A stretch of 64,000 nt of DNA from Silene latifolia (GCF_048544455.1 NC_133538.1:439268311-439332310), one strand, 5' to 3'; positions 31,585 to 44,095 are shown, counted from the stretch's first letter. Numbers and translations are program-made. The notes: a model not told the origin generated them from the letters alone.

Positions 31585-33058
31585 TGATACGTGCATAATA
31601 TATAGTCTTTTTAGCCTATTTCAGCACGTATTTCAATGCATTTTTATACTGTTTTAATAGTATTTTGCCCCGAATTGGCTACTTTGGTTCGTTTTGTCCA
31701 TTTTGTAGAAATGAACGCGAAAGTAGTGGAATCGTACCCTTTTTCGTCCTTTTTGCATGCATTTAGAGGAGACGAGATTTTCCTCAGTGAGATACTGCGT
31801 TGGGAAGCGTGTTGGCACGGATTACGAGGCAGTCGGGCACAGACTTGAGCTGAAATGAAGATAAAGGACTCGATCGAGCAGTTTTACCGCTCGATCGAGT
31901 GGTTTTTACGTCCTCTATTGCACGATCGAGTAGTTTTCTACTCGGTCCTTAAGTTGTTGAAAGACGAGTTACTCGATCGAGTAACTATCTACTCGATCGA
32001 GTAGATGCTGCTGAGGTTTTGCTCGATCGAGTTGTTTTATTCCACTCGATCGAGTGGTTTCGTTGTTATGGGCTTTTATTTAGCCCGTTTTATGTTTTAT
32101 TCCGCAAAACTTAATTATTTTCGATTTAAGCAAGCTTTAGTTAGGTCATTAGCATCAGAATTTACTGACTACTTAGCCTTTATCAAACTTTACTGCGTTA
32201 AACATTCTTCTTCACTGTAACCTTGTTCTCGGATTTACTTTGCTCGGATTTTGTGTTCTTTACGCCGGATTCGCTTGATTGTAATTCCTTCCTCTTCTCT
32301 TAATAATAATTAATCTTTTGTTTGCTTTAATTCTTCGTTTCATTACATTTAATTTCTGCCCTAATTTACTCTTTATGCGATTTTATTATAGTTTTAATAT
32401 GTTTACTGCTGGAAATTTGTCTACTGTTAGTATTGATAGTTCAATTAGTAATATGAGTAGCTAAACCCCTTTCATGTTGGGATTAGGGGATCCGCGGTAG
32501 CAATATGACGATGTAGTAAATGAAATAGATGAATTGATTGTGAGATTCTGTCACCATAGCAATTTAATTGTATTTATCGACTTAGTTGAGTGCACACTTC
32601 TGAGTCACCTTTTAATTTGGCTAAAATTAATCCTAGATCGAAAGATTGGACTAAATAGGCCTGCTGTGAACAGTAGACTACCCTGACGAGAATGAAAGTT
32701 AACTTAGTGGTATTTTAGGATAGAAAGTGGACCAAAAGGACCTTTCCACATCCGTCTTACATTAATTCGTCTGAGTCATTTACAGCTGTGTCACTGGACT
32801 ACAGTAGTGAACCGAATTCCCGACATGTCCCTCTCTATCTGATAGTTTAAACTTATTTCCTTGCTTTTACTGCTCTTATCCTTATTTCTCTTCCTTTAAA
32901 CCTCATAGTTTAGAATCCAATTCAAACAACCCCCCATTTGTGACCAAATAGAAGGACTTCTACAGATATCATGCCTCCCTGAGGAGATCGACCCTACTTG
33001 CCGCTAGCTTCTGTTAGTTGTTTTTAGGTTTATTTTTGGTACAGAAACAACCGTATCA
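31585..33058 (+). repeat. 3' LTR of element A (1474 bp)
   Basis: Starts TGATACGTGC and ends CCGTATCA, followed by the duplicated CTAAT. Contains a palindrome array with one more unit than the 5' LTR. Confidence 0.9.
31869..32054. repeat. TCGATCGA palindrome array, element A 3' LTR
   Basis: Perfect CTCGATCGAG starts at 31869, 31890, 31972, 31992, 32022 and 32045, with decayed copies at 31921 and 31941. Spacings are 21, 31, 20, 31, 20, 30, 23. Confidence 0.95.
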
Positions 33059-33308
33059 CTAATCATGGTAGCTAAGACATTTTCACGGTGAACGTTAGCC
33101 TAAGAGTCGTTAGTTAACACATAAACACATAATTTAACTACTTCCCCTTCTTGACATCATCAAGAGAATGACATAAACATATTTAAGTAGTACATAATTA
33201 AACCTAAAGCAAATGTTCGAAGTAAGAGTGAAAAACAGTCCATAATTTGCATAAGAATTAGAAACAAGAAGCCAAAAGGTTAGGAAGGCAAGTTTAGGCA
33301 TGAATGGC
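33059..33308 (-). other. Sirevirus 3' flank between env-like ORF and LTR
   Basis: No gene; A/T-rich. It is continuous with 21972-22103 once element A is removed. Confidence 0.6.
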
Positions 33309-33442
33309 TTACTCATCATCGGGAGCACTTCCTCCAAGAGCTTGCACACGCTCAATGAGATCTTCATTAATGGTTTTGAGCTCAGCAACCTCCTCCTTAA
33401 GGGTCTCATTGTCGACAACTAACTTAGACACCATGTTCAAAA
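33309..33442 (-). pseudogene. C-terminal end of Sirevirus env-like ORF
   Basis: Minus strand: an open frame from the element junction at 33442 to TAA at 33309-33311. It encodes a short coiled-coil ending (ETLKEEVAELKTINEDLIER) and an acidic tip (PDDE). It is in phase with the frame that stops being readable at 51349, on the far side of the inserted 33443-51348 element. Confidence 0.7.
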
Positions 33443-35674
33443 TGTGACACCCCGCGATAACGCGGAAATTATAAGTTATAAAATTCAAGCGGAAATTTGG
33501 GAATTTTTAAAACTTTTAAAATTTAAAGTGCGGGTTCATAAAAATCTAAAACCCAATTAAAGAATGCAGAAATGAAGTTTAAATTATACAAACGTGATAG
33601 TCAAGGTGAGGGAAAATATATCCCTCGAATGACAATACAATAAAAGGTGAGTTTAAGCATTCCTAATAATCCGACTACAAGGCCAAAGTGCTCGCTAGCT
33701 CACACATGTCTACACCCCATAAATGCACCAACTAGTACTTGTCATTCATGTAAACATGAACGCCATAGTCAGTGGGGAGTAACTCAAGGTTCTCCCAGCC
33801 ACAAAATGTCGAAACGAACATAATAAAGAACTAAAACAGGTATATCATGTAAGATACTTACAAAAGATATGAATATCAAGTTTATATTTAAACATGGCAA
33901 TTAAATGAGATTGAACAAGATAGATCAACATTAGTATAATAAAGATTCAACTAATCATGTGAGACCAATGCAAATCACAAGAATAGAAACCGTAGCCATT
34001 ATTTGGAAAACCACTTAACAAACATTGCACGGGACGTGGCTACTAATGTCACATTCATACTTATGGCTTGCATCTCACCATAAGAATGGATGGGAACATC
34101 AATCCCGACGATCATATCGCAACTAGAGGGCTTATAGCTCACCCCTAGTACCCGATAGGACCAAGACAAACAACACAAGGCATAACTCTTGCATTGAAAG
34201 ACAAATACCAATATCTATAACCAAGCAAGACCTTTACTACTCATATATCAGTATATAATTCCCCTGATAGGATGACAATGGTACTCGCAAGACTCAGTCC
34301 TAGTATAAATCTTGCCAGACTCTCGGGACAGCACAGTTCCCGATTCGACATGCGACAGAACAGTCCGCATCCAAGACCCGAACCCTAAATCAGAAATCGA
34401 GAACCCACAATCGGCATGACTGTCCGAAAGAGGCAGAAGATATGAGCTAAACCCACAATCGGCAGGACAGCCCGAAAGAGGCTAAAAATATAAGTCAAGC
34501 AATACGGTATAGCATAAAGGCATTATCAAGAATACGACTCAACCAAGCGATACGAATCAACTTGGAAAGAGACTACTATAAGTAATGAACCGATGATAAT
34601 CCAAATAAGACATTTCATGCCAAATTATATTCATAAACATGAATAGGTAACCCATTTCTTCAATAATTGTCACTTGAATAAAAATGCAAACAATTGGAAA
34701 TGAACCATTTATAATAAGCAAAACCAGCATTCAATTATAAATGACTCAAATTAATTAAACTAGTAGAATAATTCACTCGTATTTGAAATAAGATAAATAA
34801 ATGAGAATGAACGGATTAAAAATTCATATTATAGGTAAATAAGACATTTCATCAAATTTTGACTTGAATAAGTAATAAATTTCGCGTTGATGAATAATGT
34901 GAGAAAAACATATGAATGAACGATATTTAATGAGGTAAGTTAAATAAAACACGAGAGGGAAATTCAAATAAATTAAATACGCATTAAAATCGACACAACA
35001 AAACCTCCCATACGAGGCTAGACCATGGCTCAAAATCGTCATACCTGAACCTGTGACTAGGACTACAACTAGCCAGCCTTAGTCACAACCCAAAGCCCAG
35101 CCAAGCCACTGCCCAAGCCAGGCAGACCGAGGCCAGGCCAAGCAACAAATCACTGCCCAGGCCACGAGTACTTTGTCCAGGCCGCAAGTATTTCACTGTC
35201 CAACACCTAAACAATCTCCTACCCTCTCCCAAATAGCCACTATAACTCCACCTAATCGACCACCAAACTCAGCCACCGTAACCACCCAACTTAGCCACCA
35301 CAACTCGCCTGCTCACCCTTCCCCCACGGCTGCCAAATAGCCTGCAAAATGACTCAAAACAGTCCCAAAATCAAGTTTGGACAACCTTTGCACGGTTCCG
35401 AAGACAGAGTCCCAAGCAGTATATATGTATCGACTATTACAACTACTTAAAATGCACCAAAACAGTCCCAACAATGCAAACAACCCGTCCCTTAAACTCA
35501 ACCTGTAATCGTCTCAAAATTCGTCCTAAAACCTGTATTTTTAAGCACCAAAACCCGTTTCAACAAGGTACCATTTCACGACTAAAAACAGTCCTAATAG
35601 CATTCATTCCTACGCCCCAACACAGTGTCAAACAACCACCAAAAGCCGGGCTAAAGTAGACCTACAAAGCAGTC

Positions 35675-36416
35675 TCAGCAGGGTTCTCACTCCTCTAATT
35701 GGTTATGTGCGGTTCCTATCTCAGGGCTGGGGCAGACTATGAACGGGAGGACTTACCATAGTGTGCTGGGGTATCGTCTGGGTGTTCCGTTATTCACGGT
35801 ATCTAGGCCCTGTCCTGCTTGCTCTCGGTTTTTGGCCGGGATGTTTTTGGGGACCATGTGTTTTTCTTGTCTGCATGTGGGCATTAAATATCGGCATAAC
35901 CTTGTCCTGGACACTCTTTTCGACATCCGCTATAGATCCGTATTACCGCGGGAAGGAGGTTGATATCGGTTTGGTTGATGGGCATGGTGGCTCTCTTCGT
36001 CCCGCGGATTTATTGCTTTATTCTTATGACAGGGGCGTGATATGTGCATCGACCGGTGGTTCTTCACCTTTGACTCGGATCGGGTTGGCGATTTTGTGCC
36101 GGGCGGGGTTGTCACTGATGCTGCTCAGCGAAAGTGTGCTAAGTATGGGGATTTGTGCGCGGTAGCAGGTTATGGTTTCCTACCTTTCTCTTTCTCTTCA
36201 CTTGGGGAGCTGGGTTCTGGATCTCGTTGCCTTGCTCAAGCGGATCCAGAAATTCTCGGTATCTCAGGATGCGGGGGCTCGGGTGGCCGCTTACATTTTT
36301 ACTAGACTTAGCTTTGCTATTGCTAAGGGTGTGGGAGCCCAGATTGTCTCTCGGCTCCCCACCAATTTCATGTAAACTTTTATTTTTATTTTAATGAAAG
36401 CTGCGCTCATCTTATA
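35675..36416 (+). pseudogene. 3' end of a LINE-like reverse transcriptase gene inside the LTR
   Basis: Frameshifted coding sequence with a CPACSR-type cysteine motif (about 35814-35833), KEVDIGLVDG (about 35953-35983), RPADLLLYS (about 36004-36030), AQRKCAKYGDLCAVAGYGFLP (about 36124-36186) and the ending FAIAKGVGAQIVSRLP (about 36313-36360), stop at 36373-36375. This ending is familiar from plant non-LTR reverse transcriptase-like proteins. The Cys/His motif followed by acidic and Lys residues resembles the C-terminal nuclease region of site-specific LINEs; that is inference. A TTTTATTTTAATGAAAGCTG tail and a (TAA)n run follow. Confidence 0.65.
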
Positions 36417-36455
36417 ATAAAAAAAAATAATAATAATAACAATAATAATAATAAT
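36417..36455. repeat. (TAA)n microsatellite in 3' LTR
   Basis: About a dozen TAA units, one interrupted by CAA, just after the LINE-like tail. Confidence 0.9.
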
Positions 36456-36893
36456 AATATATAAATGTAGTTTGTAGGGTGAGTGTATGAGTGGATAATT
36501 ATTAAACTAGTTAGGTGAAAAAGGTAAGTGGTGTGTTGTTGATATAGGATAGGTCGAGAAAAGATTAGTTTCACAAGTGGAAATGTGACGGTCTACAGCT
36601 AGACAGAAAAATGTCTCGAGTCTATATTAACTTGAGACGGAAACTAATATTATTACTGTCATTATTACTGCCCGACCAAGAATATGTATACATATATCCT
36701 TATAAATTATGCCTCAAAAATATAATTGAAAAATACGTATTTTTATATGAATGAGCTTTAAAAAATATTACTTTTATAAAAATCGTATTTGAAATAAAAT
36801 TAATTAAATTGAATAATTCAAAAATATATAATAGAATAATTAAACGGTTTAATAAATTTTAAATGTCAAAAAAGGAAATTCGCGGGTATTACA

Positions 36894-39790
36894 ATCACCC
36901 CATCTTTTAAAAAGTTTCATCCTCGAAACTTGAAAGTAGAAATGAAAGGTTATATAAAATAAAACTGGAATTTTGGAATCGGTAACCAAAACATTTAAAA
37001 GGTTACAAATAGTAAGAAATAAAAATTCTTTCAAAAGTTTCAAATAAATTTTTTCGACAGAACCAGATTCTCATCAAAGGAACGAAAGTGTTCTCGTTAC
37101 GTATCCAAGAACATCACATTCCAAATCAAATATAAGGTCAAAAGGCAAATCATTTGTATAAATCGAAAATCAAAATACTTTCAAAAACATTAATGAAGAG
37201 TTTTCAAAAGTACAAGTCTCATTTATGGAACGAAATTGCTCTTGTCGTGCACACAAGAACGCTAACTTTCCAAGTCAAGGACAAATTTAAAACAAAAATC
37301 ATTCGCCGACAAGCGTAGAACAAGTTATTAAACGTCTCTAATAACGAGTTCTAACATCCGATCAACGTTAAAATCAAAAAAAAAGGTAATCTATTCAAAT
37401 TTTCCTTTTACAAAAGCCAATATAAAAATAAAAGTTTCACTTTTAAACTCAAAAGGGAGTCAAGTTTGTGAAAAGATAACATCAAACTTTGACATAGAAA
37501 TCATAAATGGATCAAAGTTAACAGAAATTGGATAAAAATTAAAGAAATCTCGGGTTTGGCGATTATGATGAATAAGTTTATATTCCAAGGACAAGTAGGG
37601 AATTAAATCAAATTCTCATTTTCAAAATTTTTATAATTGGTAAGGTTTTACAAAAGTAACATAAACTTTCAACACCGAATCAAAAGTGGTAGCTTGAAAT
37701 GTTTAGAAATTGTATGAAATGAAAAGGACTTAGATGTCATAAAAACAAAGTACGTTAAGAGGATTCAAACTTAACTAATCAAAAGAGCTATGATGAAATT
37801 CTTAGGGTAAGAATTGAGGTCAGGTCAATAAGGATGTCAAAGATAGATTTTCACAGGTTACGAGTACCAAACATAAAGGGGGAGCATGACGAAGCGAGGA
37901 AGAGAGGTACGAACGGTAACGCTTATGGCCAAAAAAGAAGGGAATTAGACAAGAAGGAAACGCCAAGTACTCGAATCCCAAATAACAACATCAACCTAAA
38001 CGGTTCCGAAAACTTCCCAACAACAAAACTTATGACCAAAAGACTCCCAAGGATTTCCTCAAAACGCTTACGCTACTTCATCGTAAGCTATTCCCTGAAA
38101 CAACGTACTCCACTATAGGTGTGATCTCATCACTCCGAATACTCAAACATCCACAAACAACTCCCACAAGATCAAGGTCAAAGTTTCCAACAAAACTATA
38201 CTCATACCCAACTAGTGTCACCATGGATTTCTCAAAATGGTAAAATCCTCAATCAAGGGTCCTAATTCCAATACCAAGCTCTAAACTCCCAGAAAAGGTT
38301 CCTCAAATATTCCACAAGGTTCTCATTTCAATACAAGGTAGTAACATGCCAATCCAAAGTCTGAAAGATCAATAGGATCTCGAGTCTTTCTATCCTTTTA
38401 CTTATCACGGATTCCCAAAAGCAGAACTACATTCATCTACAACATCATCCCATCATCTCAAGTACTCAATACAACCTCAAAGTTTCTTAAACCATAGGGT
38501 TAACAAAGACTTCTCAATACTAAGTCTCTCTCAACTCAAGAACTCTCAAGAGCCAGCTAAAATCAAATTACATCACCAATCCATTATGGTCATCAACATC
38601 CCAAGTAGTATTCTTTCAAATCTGATATCCTAGAACTTTACTTACCATCGAGTCGTCAAGAAACAAGGTCTTAGTTGTAACAATACCTTACCACCTCAAA
38701 TCTCCACATTCTAACTCTATAAATTGAAACTATGTTCTTCCACTTAACATTTTGCGTCAACCATACTATTATCCCTTCTAGCTACTAAACAAGCGGTAAG
38801 ACTCTCTAATAATGTAGCTTAGTCTCACTCTCATTCCATACCTCAAGTAGTAATCAAGATCACTCACTTAGACCAACTAATAGTCCCACAATTATCATTT
38901 CTCATATGGTAACATCTACATTATAAAACCCTCATATCCAAAGCGATTACGAAAGCCAATCATAAACTCGACTTACTCAGTCAATCTTACATCCTCAAAT
39001 CCACCATTCAATTTCATCCATTTTAAATCAAGTACTATGCACTAGTATCCCAAGAAGCGTTTCAATAGTGTTCCCGAGCCTTTCAAATACCAAACCTAAA
39101 CAACAAAGCCAAGTTCTATAACCTTAGTAACAAATGCAACTCACACTTGACACATATATTCCATCAATCAAAAATACTCACTTCATCAAGGATCTAGGTA
39201 TAAGAATCACTAAGTATGTCTCATCACACCACCTAAGTCTTTCCAACATCACAAGCTCTCAAAACCAGGGTTAAGGGTCAGACACAAACAATCTCCTCAA
39301 AAGTCAGACTTTCCAACCAAGGTCAACATTCCTCAAAAGAAAGAGTATTATCAAAAGGCGTTAAGGGAGGATTAGCAAGGATCAAAGGACAAGTTAGGGG
39401 TACAAGATTAACTCCCAAGGCAAAAGAAAAGAGAGTTTAGGAGGAGGATAGGCACCAAGAGGTGAAGAACAAGGCAAGATACACAAAGAATAAGGAACAT
39501 CTTCGAGGAAGAAAAAGCATTCTTCAAAACTTGGACAAATCTACAATCTTCGGGAATAGGCACCAAGTCTTGATCGCAACGCGGGTAAGCTCACGGTCAT
39601 TGATCAAAGAGTACAAAAATAATTGACAATCAACAAACATGTTAGAACCTAACAAAGAGCAAACACACTACAGACTACCACCTTAGGTCCTTAAGTCTAC
39701 CCATCTCTCATTCATTATTCAAGGTCAAGTTCAAATTTAATTTTGGGGTACACGTGTGTGCGTTGGAGAAACATAGGCTCTGATACCAAC
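36894..39790 (-). other. Non-coding interior of long-LTR element
   Basis: No gag, protease, RT or integrase motif was found on either strand. 36894-36908 is the polypurine tract (minus AAAAGATGGGGTGAT). 37222-37882 aligns closely with 63325-64000. About 38100-39350 is strongly A+C-rich on the plus strand and built of irregular CTCAA/TCCAA-like phrases. Confidence 0.8.
39776..39788 (-). other. Primer-binding site, long-LTR element (tRNA-iMet)
   Basis: Minus-strand TGGTATCAGAGCC, the standard plant initiator-Met site, two bases after the 5' LTR. Confidence 0.9.
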
Positions 39791-42072
39791 TGTGACACCC
39801 CTCGATAACGCGGAAATTATAACTTATAAAATTCAAGCGGAAATTTGGGAATTTTTAAAACTTTTAAAATTTAAAGTGCGGGTTCATAAAAATCTAAAAC
39901 CCAAATAAAGAATGCGGAAATGAAGTTTAAATTATACAAACGTGATACTCAAGGTGAGGGAAAATATATCCCTTGAATGACAATACAATAAAAAGGTGAG
40001 TCTAAGAAATCCTAATAATCCGAGTACAAGGCCAAAGTGCTCGCTAGCTCACACATGTCTTCACCCCCATAAATGCACCAACTAGTACATGTCATTCATG
40101 TAAACATGAACGCCACAGTCAGTGGGGAGTAACTCAAGGTTCTCCCAGCCACAAAATGTCGAAACGAACATAACAAAGAACTAAAACAGGTATATCATGT
40201 AAGATACTTACAAAAGATATGAATATCAAGTTTATATTTAAACATGGCAATTAAATGAGATTGAACAAGATAGATCAACATTAGTATAATAAAGATTCAA
40301 CTAATCATGTGAGACAATTAAATAATACGAAAGACAAGAATACTGTCATTTATACAAAAGTACGCATTTCAAGGAAATACAACATAGATGTGAGATTAGA
40401 ATCTGAATCATGTGAAGCAGTTAAGTAAGGGATCAACCAATGCAAATCACAAGAATAGAAACCGTAGCCATTATTTGGAAAACCACTTAGCAAACATTGC
40501 ACGGGACGTGGCTACTAATGTCACATTCATACTTATGGCTTGCATCTCACCATAAGAACGGATGGGAACATCAATCCCGACGATCATATCGCAACTAGAG
40601 AGCTTATAGCTCACCCCTAGTATCCGATAGGACCAAGACAAACAACACAAGGCATAACTCTTGCCTTGAAAGACAAATACCAATATCTATAACCAAGCAA
40701 GACCTTTTACTACTCATATATCAATATATAATTGCCCTGGTAGGATGACAATGGTACTCCCAAGACTCAGTCCTAGTCTAAATCTGGCCAAACTCTCGGG
40801 ACAGCAAAGTTCCCGATTCGACATACGGCATAAAAGTCCGCATCCATGACCCGAACCCTAAATCAGAAATCAAGAACCCACAATCGGCAGGACAATCCGA
40901 AAGAGGCGGGAGATATGACTAAACCCACAATCGGCAGGACAGACAGAAAGAGGCGTAAAGATAAGTCAAGCAATACAGTATAGCATAAAGGCATTATCAA
41001 GAATACGACTCAACCAAGCGATACGAATCAACTTGGAAAGAGACTACTAAAAGTAATGAACCGATGATAATCCAAATAAGACATTTCATGCCAAATTATA
41101 TTCATAAACATGAATAGGTAACCCATTTCTTTAATATTTGTCACTTGAATAAAAATGCAAACAACTGGAAATGAACCATTTATAATAAGCAAAACAAGCA
41201 TTCAATTATAAGTGAGTCAAATTAATTAAACTAATAGAATAATTCACTCGTATTTGAGATACGATAAATAAATGAGAATGAACGGATTAAAAATTCATAT
41301 TATAGGTAAATAAGACATTTCATCAAAATTTGACTTGAATAAATAATAAATTCCGCGTTGATGAATAATGTGAGAAAAACATATGAATGAACGATATTTA
41401 ACAAGTTAAGTTATATAAAACACGAGAGGGAAATTCAAATAAATTAAATAAGGAATAAAATCAACACAACAAAACCTCCCACACGAGGCTAGACCATGCC
41501 TCAAAATCGTCATACCTGAACCTGTGACTAGGACTAAAACTAGCCAGCCTTAGTCACGACCCAAAGCCCAGTGATGCGTGTCATTTATATGATGTTTTAC
41601 ACCTCATTTCACATGCATTTCAGAGCTCAATTGAGTAGTTTATGCTACTATTTCCCTTGTTTCGTGTATTTCTTCCTTTTCTTGTGATTTTGTAGGAATA
41701 TGAAGATTTCAGCGGAAAATAAGCCGAATCCGTCCCTAAGTACTTAGCATTGCATTTGACATGAAGTATTGACTCGAGGAATGAGCTTGGTGCGCGTTTC
41801 AATGCCTAAAGTTAGCAAAAGAAAGGGTGTGTACGAGTTTAAGAAGCAAAGAAGTGCTTCTCGACATTGCAGCCTGATTCAGATGGCTATATCTCGAGTT
41901 CTAGACCTGATAATCGAGTGATTCCAATTGGAGGTGAAATCTTATCCTCTTAGCTTTCCAACGCCGCGTAGAACGCCTGATTTGACCAAGGAGCGAAGAA
42001 ATGGCAGCTGTTTTAAGATCGGTGCGCGCTGCAGGAATCGACAGAATGCTATTCTCATGACAAAGACTTCTT

Positions 42073-42178
42073 GGTCGATCGATCGGTCCAAGTGGTCGAT
42101 CGACCACCCCACGGGTTCCAGTAGCTACTGTTCGCTGCTACTCAGTCGATCGACTGGGTCTTGTGGTCGATCGACCAC
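42073..42178. repeat. TCGATCGA palindrome pairs, element B 5' LTR (U3)
   Basis: Cores start at 42075, 42096, 42146 and 42167: two pairs each 21 bp apart, the pairs 71 bp apart. 42092-42107 and 42163-42178 are the same 16-bp perfect palindrome, GTGGTCGATCGACCAC. Confidence 0.95.
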
Positions 42179-42663
42179 CCCTCGACTCTGACGCAAATTA
42201 AGAACGAGAATTAGAAGCCCATATTGTAATTAGGTTTTGGTTTTAGGTTACGTTATTCTTCTATATAACGTAACTCTTCCTGTTTCTTTGGGATGGATCT
42301 ATTCATTAGCTTAGTTTACATACGCTTCTTTAGACAAGTAATTAGGGTTCGAAAATATTGCTTTGCAAGGGATTTTCGTTTGAGTTTTTAATCTTTCCTC
42401 TGCAATTTCGGTATTCCCTTGTTCTTATTTCAGTTTATTTTTATTGCTTTCTTAGTATAGAAATTGCTAGCTAGTTCCCTAAACCGATTCATCGTTTATG
42501 TTAATTGTTTGTTCTATTATTTCAAGCATGAATCCTTCTGTTTATTTCATCAATTTCATTGTTGTTATCATTGCTAGTATGTGTAGCTAAATCACCTTTG
42601 CTAGGATGTAGGCGAGCTATTAGCGTAGATGGCATTAGAATAGGCGACCTCGCATTAGGGCTT

Positions 42664-42696
42664 GGTCGATCGACTGGAGTAGCTGGTCGATCGACT
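42664..42696. repeat. TCGATCGA palindrome pair, element B 5' LTR (leader)
   Basis: Cores at 42666 and 42687, 21 bp apart, flanked GG and CT. Confidence 0.95.
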
Positions 42697-43306
42697 GACT
42701 TCGTGTTTGATTTGCTTCGTTTGAATCGTTAAGTGCAATATCTATCAATGAGACCTAGCGGAGACTTGTTAGATGCTTAGTTTTGACCAACCTGTAGATC
42801 GAAAGATAGGGAAGGACTTAGATTAACGATTTAAGACGGCTAGATTGCTAGATCGAAAGATAATGTAATTTAGTTTGCATTAAGAATCATTAGTCAAGAA
42901 CGAGAGTTAGTATTAATGAGACTTAGGGATTAGTAGCATAGGCCGAGAGGTAGTTACTAATTAACATGGACCGAGAGGACTTGTTTTCCCCATCACCCAC
43001 GATCGTTGTATTTCGAGACTTACCTAGACTTATGTGCCATCGTTTAAGTAGTGACCCGATCATCCTAGCTCTTTCTTTTATCATTAGTTTACGTTTATTT
43101 TCATTATTTGCTCATTTGTTTTCGCAATTAGACTTAGACTTACTCCAATCAAAACCCCCCTTATTTGTTACCCATAGACTAAAATATTAAACAACATAAA
43201 CTCCCCCGCCTCTCTGTGGTTCGACCCTGTTACCACTAGCCTAGGTTAGTTTTAATAGGAATTATAAATTTTATCTTTGGTACTCACAGCGACGGGTATC
43301 AAATTT

Positions 43307-43324
43307 TGGCGCCGTTGCCGGGGA
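43307..43324 (+). other. Primer-binding site, element B (tRNA-Asp)
   Basis: TGGCGCCGTTGCCGGGGA, five bases after the LTR, identical to that of element A. Confidence 0.9.
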
Positions 43325-43368
43325 GGCAGCGCTAGTTGTAGTTGTTTTTCATTTTAGTCTATTTTTTC

Positions 43369-43398
43369 GCCTCAAGGGAAGACTGAGTACCTTGAGGC
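43369..43398 (+). other. 9-bp stem-loop after primer site, element B
   Basis: GCCTCAAGG pairs with CCTTGAGGC around a 12-nt loop. Position and the AAGG-GA ... CCTT closing match element A; the outer stem differs on both sides. Confidence 0.7.
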
Positions 43399-43469
43399 AG
43401 TTCTTACCATCTTCTTTAGTGTTGTTTTGTTAGGTCCTACAGGTCCTATCTCAAAGACTTGGAAGGATC

Positions 43470-43979
43470 CACACATGTTCCATTCTCGGGAGCAAGCAGT
43501 TCCATTTTGTGGGAGATGCGGCGGAGCGGACACACACCGATGCATGCGGGCACCCTAAGGAGAAGATGATCGCTTTTCATCAACTTCAGCTCGACAATTC
43601 GTATAATTACGCTCCTACTTCACCGCATCAACCATATGAGCCTCCAAATGAAGCCCCACCACCATCCACTCCGTCACAAAGAAGAGTTGAAAAACGAAGT
43701 TGCGAGTTGACGAGTCTAGTGCAGTGCTTATGGTGGAGGTACGGGAAAAAGCAATGCGGCGAATCGGTCTTAATCGCGGCGATATCTCATATTGCAACAT
43801 TGGATCAAAATGCAAATGAGATACCGAGTCAATTTCACTTTCTAAATCAGCGTATTGAGACCGTACATGCAATGACGCTGAGGAGCGGGTCCGCTCTTGA
43901 TGGACCTAAGAAAGCCGCTGGAAAAGGAAAGAAGAAAAAGGGCGAGAAGAAGACGGACAAAGCGATTCCGGTCGATTGA
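43470..43979 (+). pseudogene. Remnant of Athila-like gag C-terminus
   Basis: The gag core is missing. What remains begins at cysteine-rich sequence (about 43500-43545) and reaches SHIATLDQNANEI, NQRIETVHAMTLRSG, the signature at the end of Athila gag, then a Lys-rich tail. The stop at 43977-43979 lies in a palindrome (TCGATTGA), where C-to-T in the core makes TGA. No initiation site can be defended. Confidence 0.7.
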
Positions 43980-44095
43980 TCGCATCACCTAGTCGATCGA
44001 CCACTCCGCGATCCTCGGTGATACCTTCGATCTCTCTGTTCATTCTGGAAAAGAAGAAATCGATCGATCGACCACCACACCGGTCGATCGATCGA
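43971..44095 (+). repeat. TCGATCGA palindrome pairs, element B gag-protease region
   Basis: Cores at 43972 (decayed TCGATTGA) and 43993, 21 bp apart; then 44060/44064 and 44084/44088, 20-24 bp apart, both extended by one TCGA unit. Confidence 0.9.

Larger units (their letters stand above)
22104..33058 (+). mobile_element. Athila-like gypsy element A, gag-protease and ORF-1 but no RT/integrase
   Basis: LTRs at 22104-23553 and 31585-33058 both start TGATACGTGC and end CCGTATCA. The exact target duplication is CTAAT at 22099-22103 and 33059-33063. The primer site matches tRNA-Asp. Internal order: gag-protease, a 1.25-kb non-coding stretch, ATHILA ORF-1-like gene, a 1.5-kb conserved non-coding stretch and the polypurine tract. 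No reverse transcriptase, RNase H or integrase residues were found anywhere inside, so the element depends on a partner. The LTRs differ by scattered substitutions and a 23-bp deletion. Confidence 0.9.
33443..36893 (-). repeat. 3' LTR of long-LTR element (3451 bp)
   Basis: Aligns with 39791-41571 and 49381-51348. Contains a retroelement gene fragment (about 35675-36416) that replaces a stretch present in the 5' LTR. Confidence 0.9.
41572..43301 (+). repeat. 5' LTR of element B (1730 bp)
   Basis: Palindrome pairs at 42073-42178 and 42664-42695. Leader motifs TCGAAAGA (about 42799, 42853), CCGAGAGG (about 42947, 42970). Ends CTCTCTGTGGTTCGACCC ... GGGTATCA. Confidence 0.92.

Noticed and set aside
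34260-34500. Repeated 'cacaatcggca ... gaaagaggc' phrase in the long LTR as a possible satellite
   Set aside because: Only two partial copies per LTR; an internal LTR duplication, not a tandem array.
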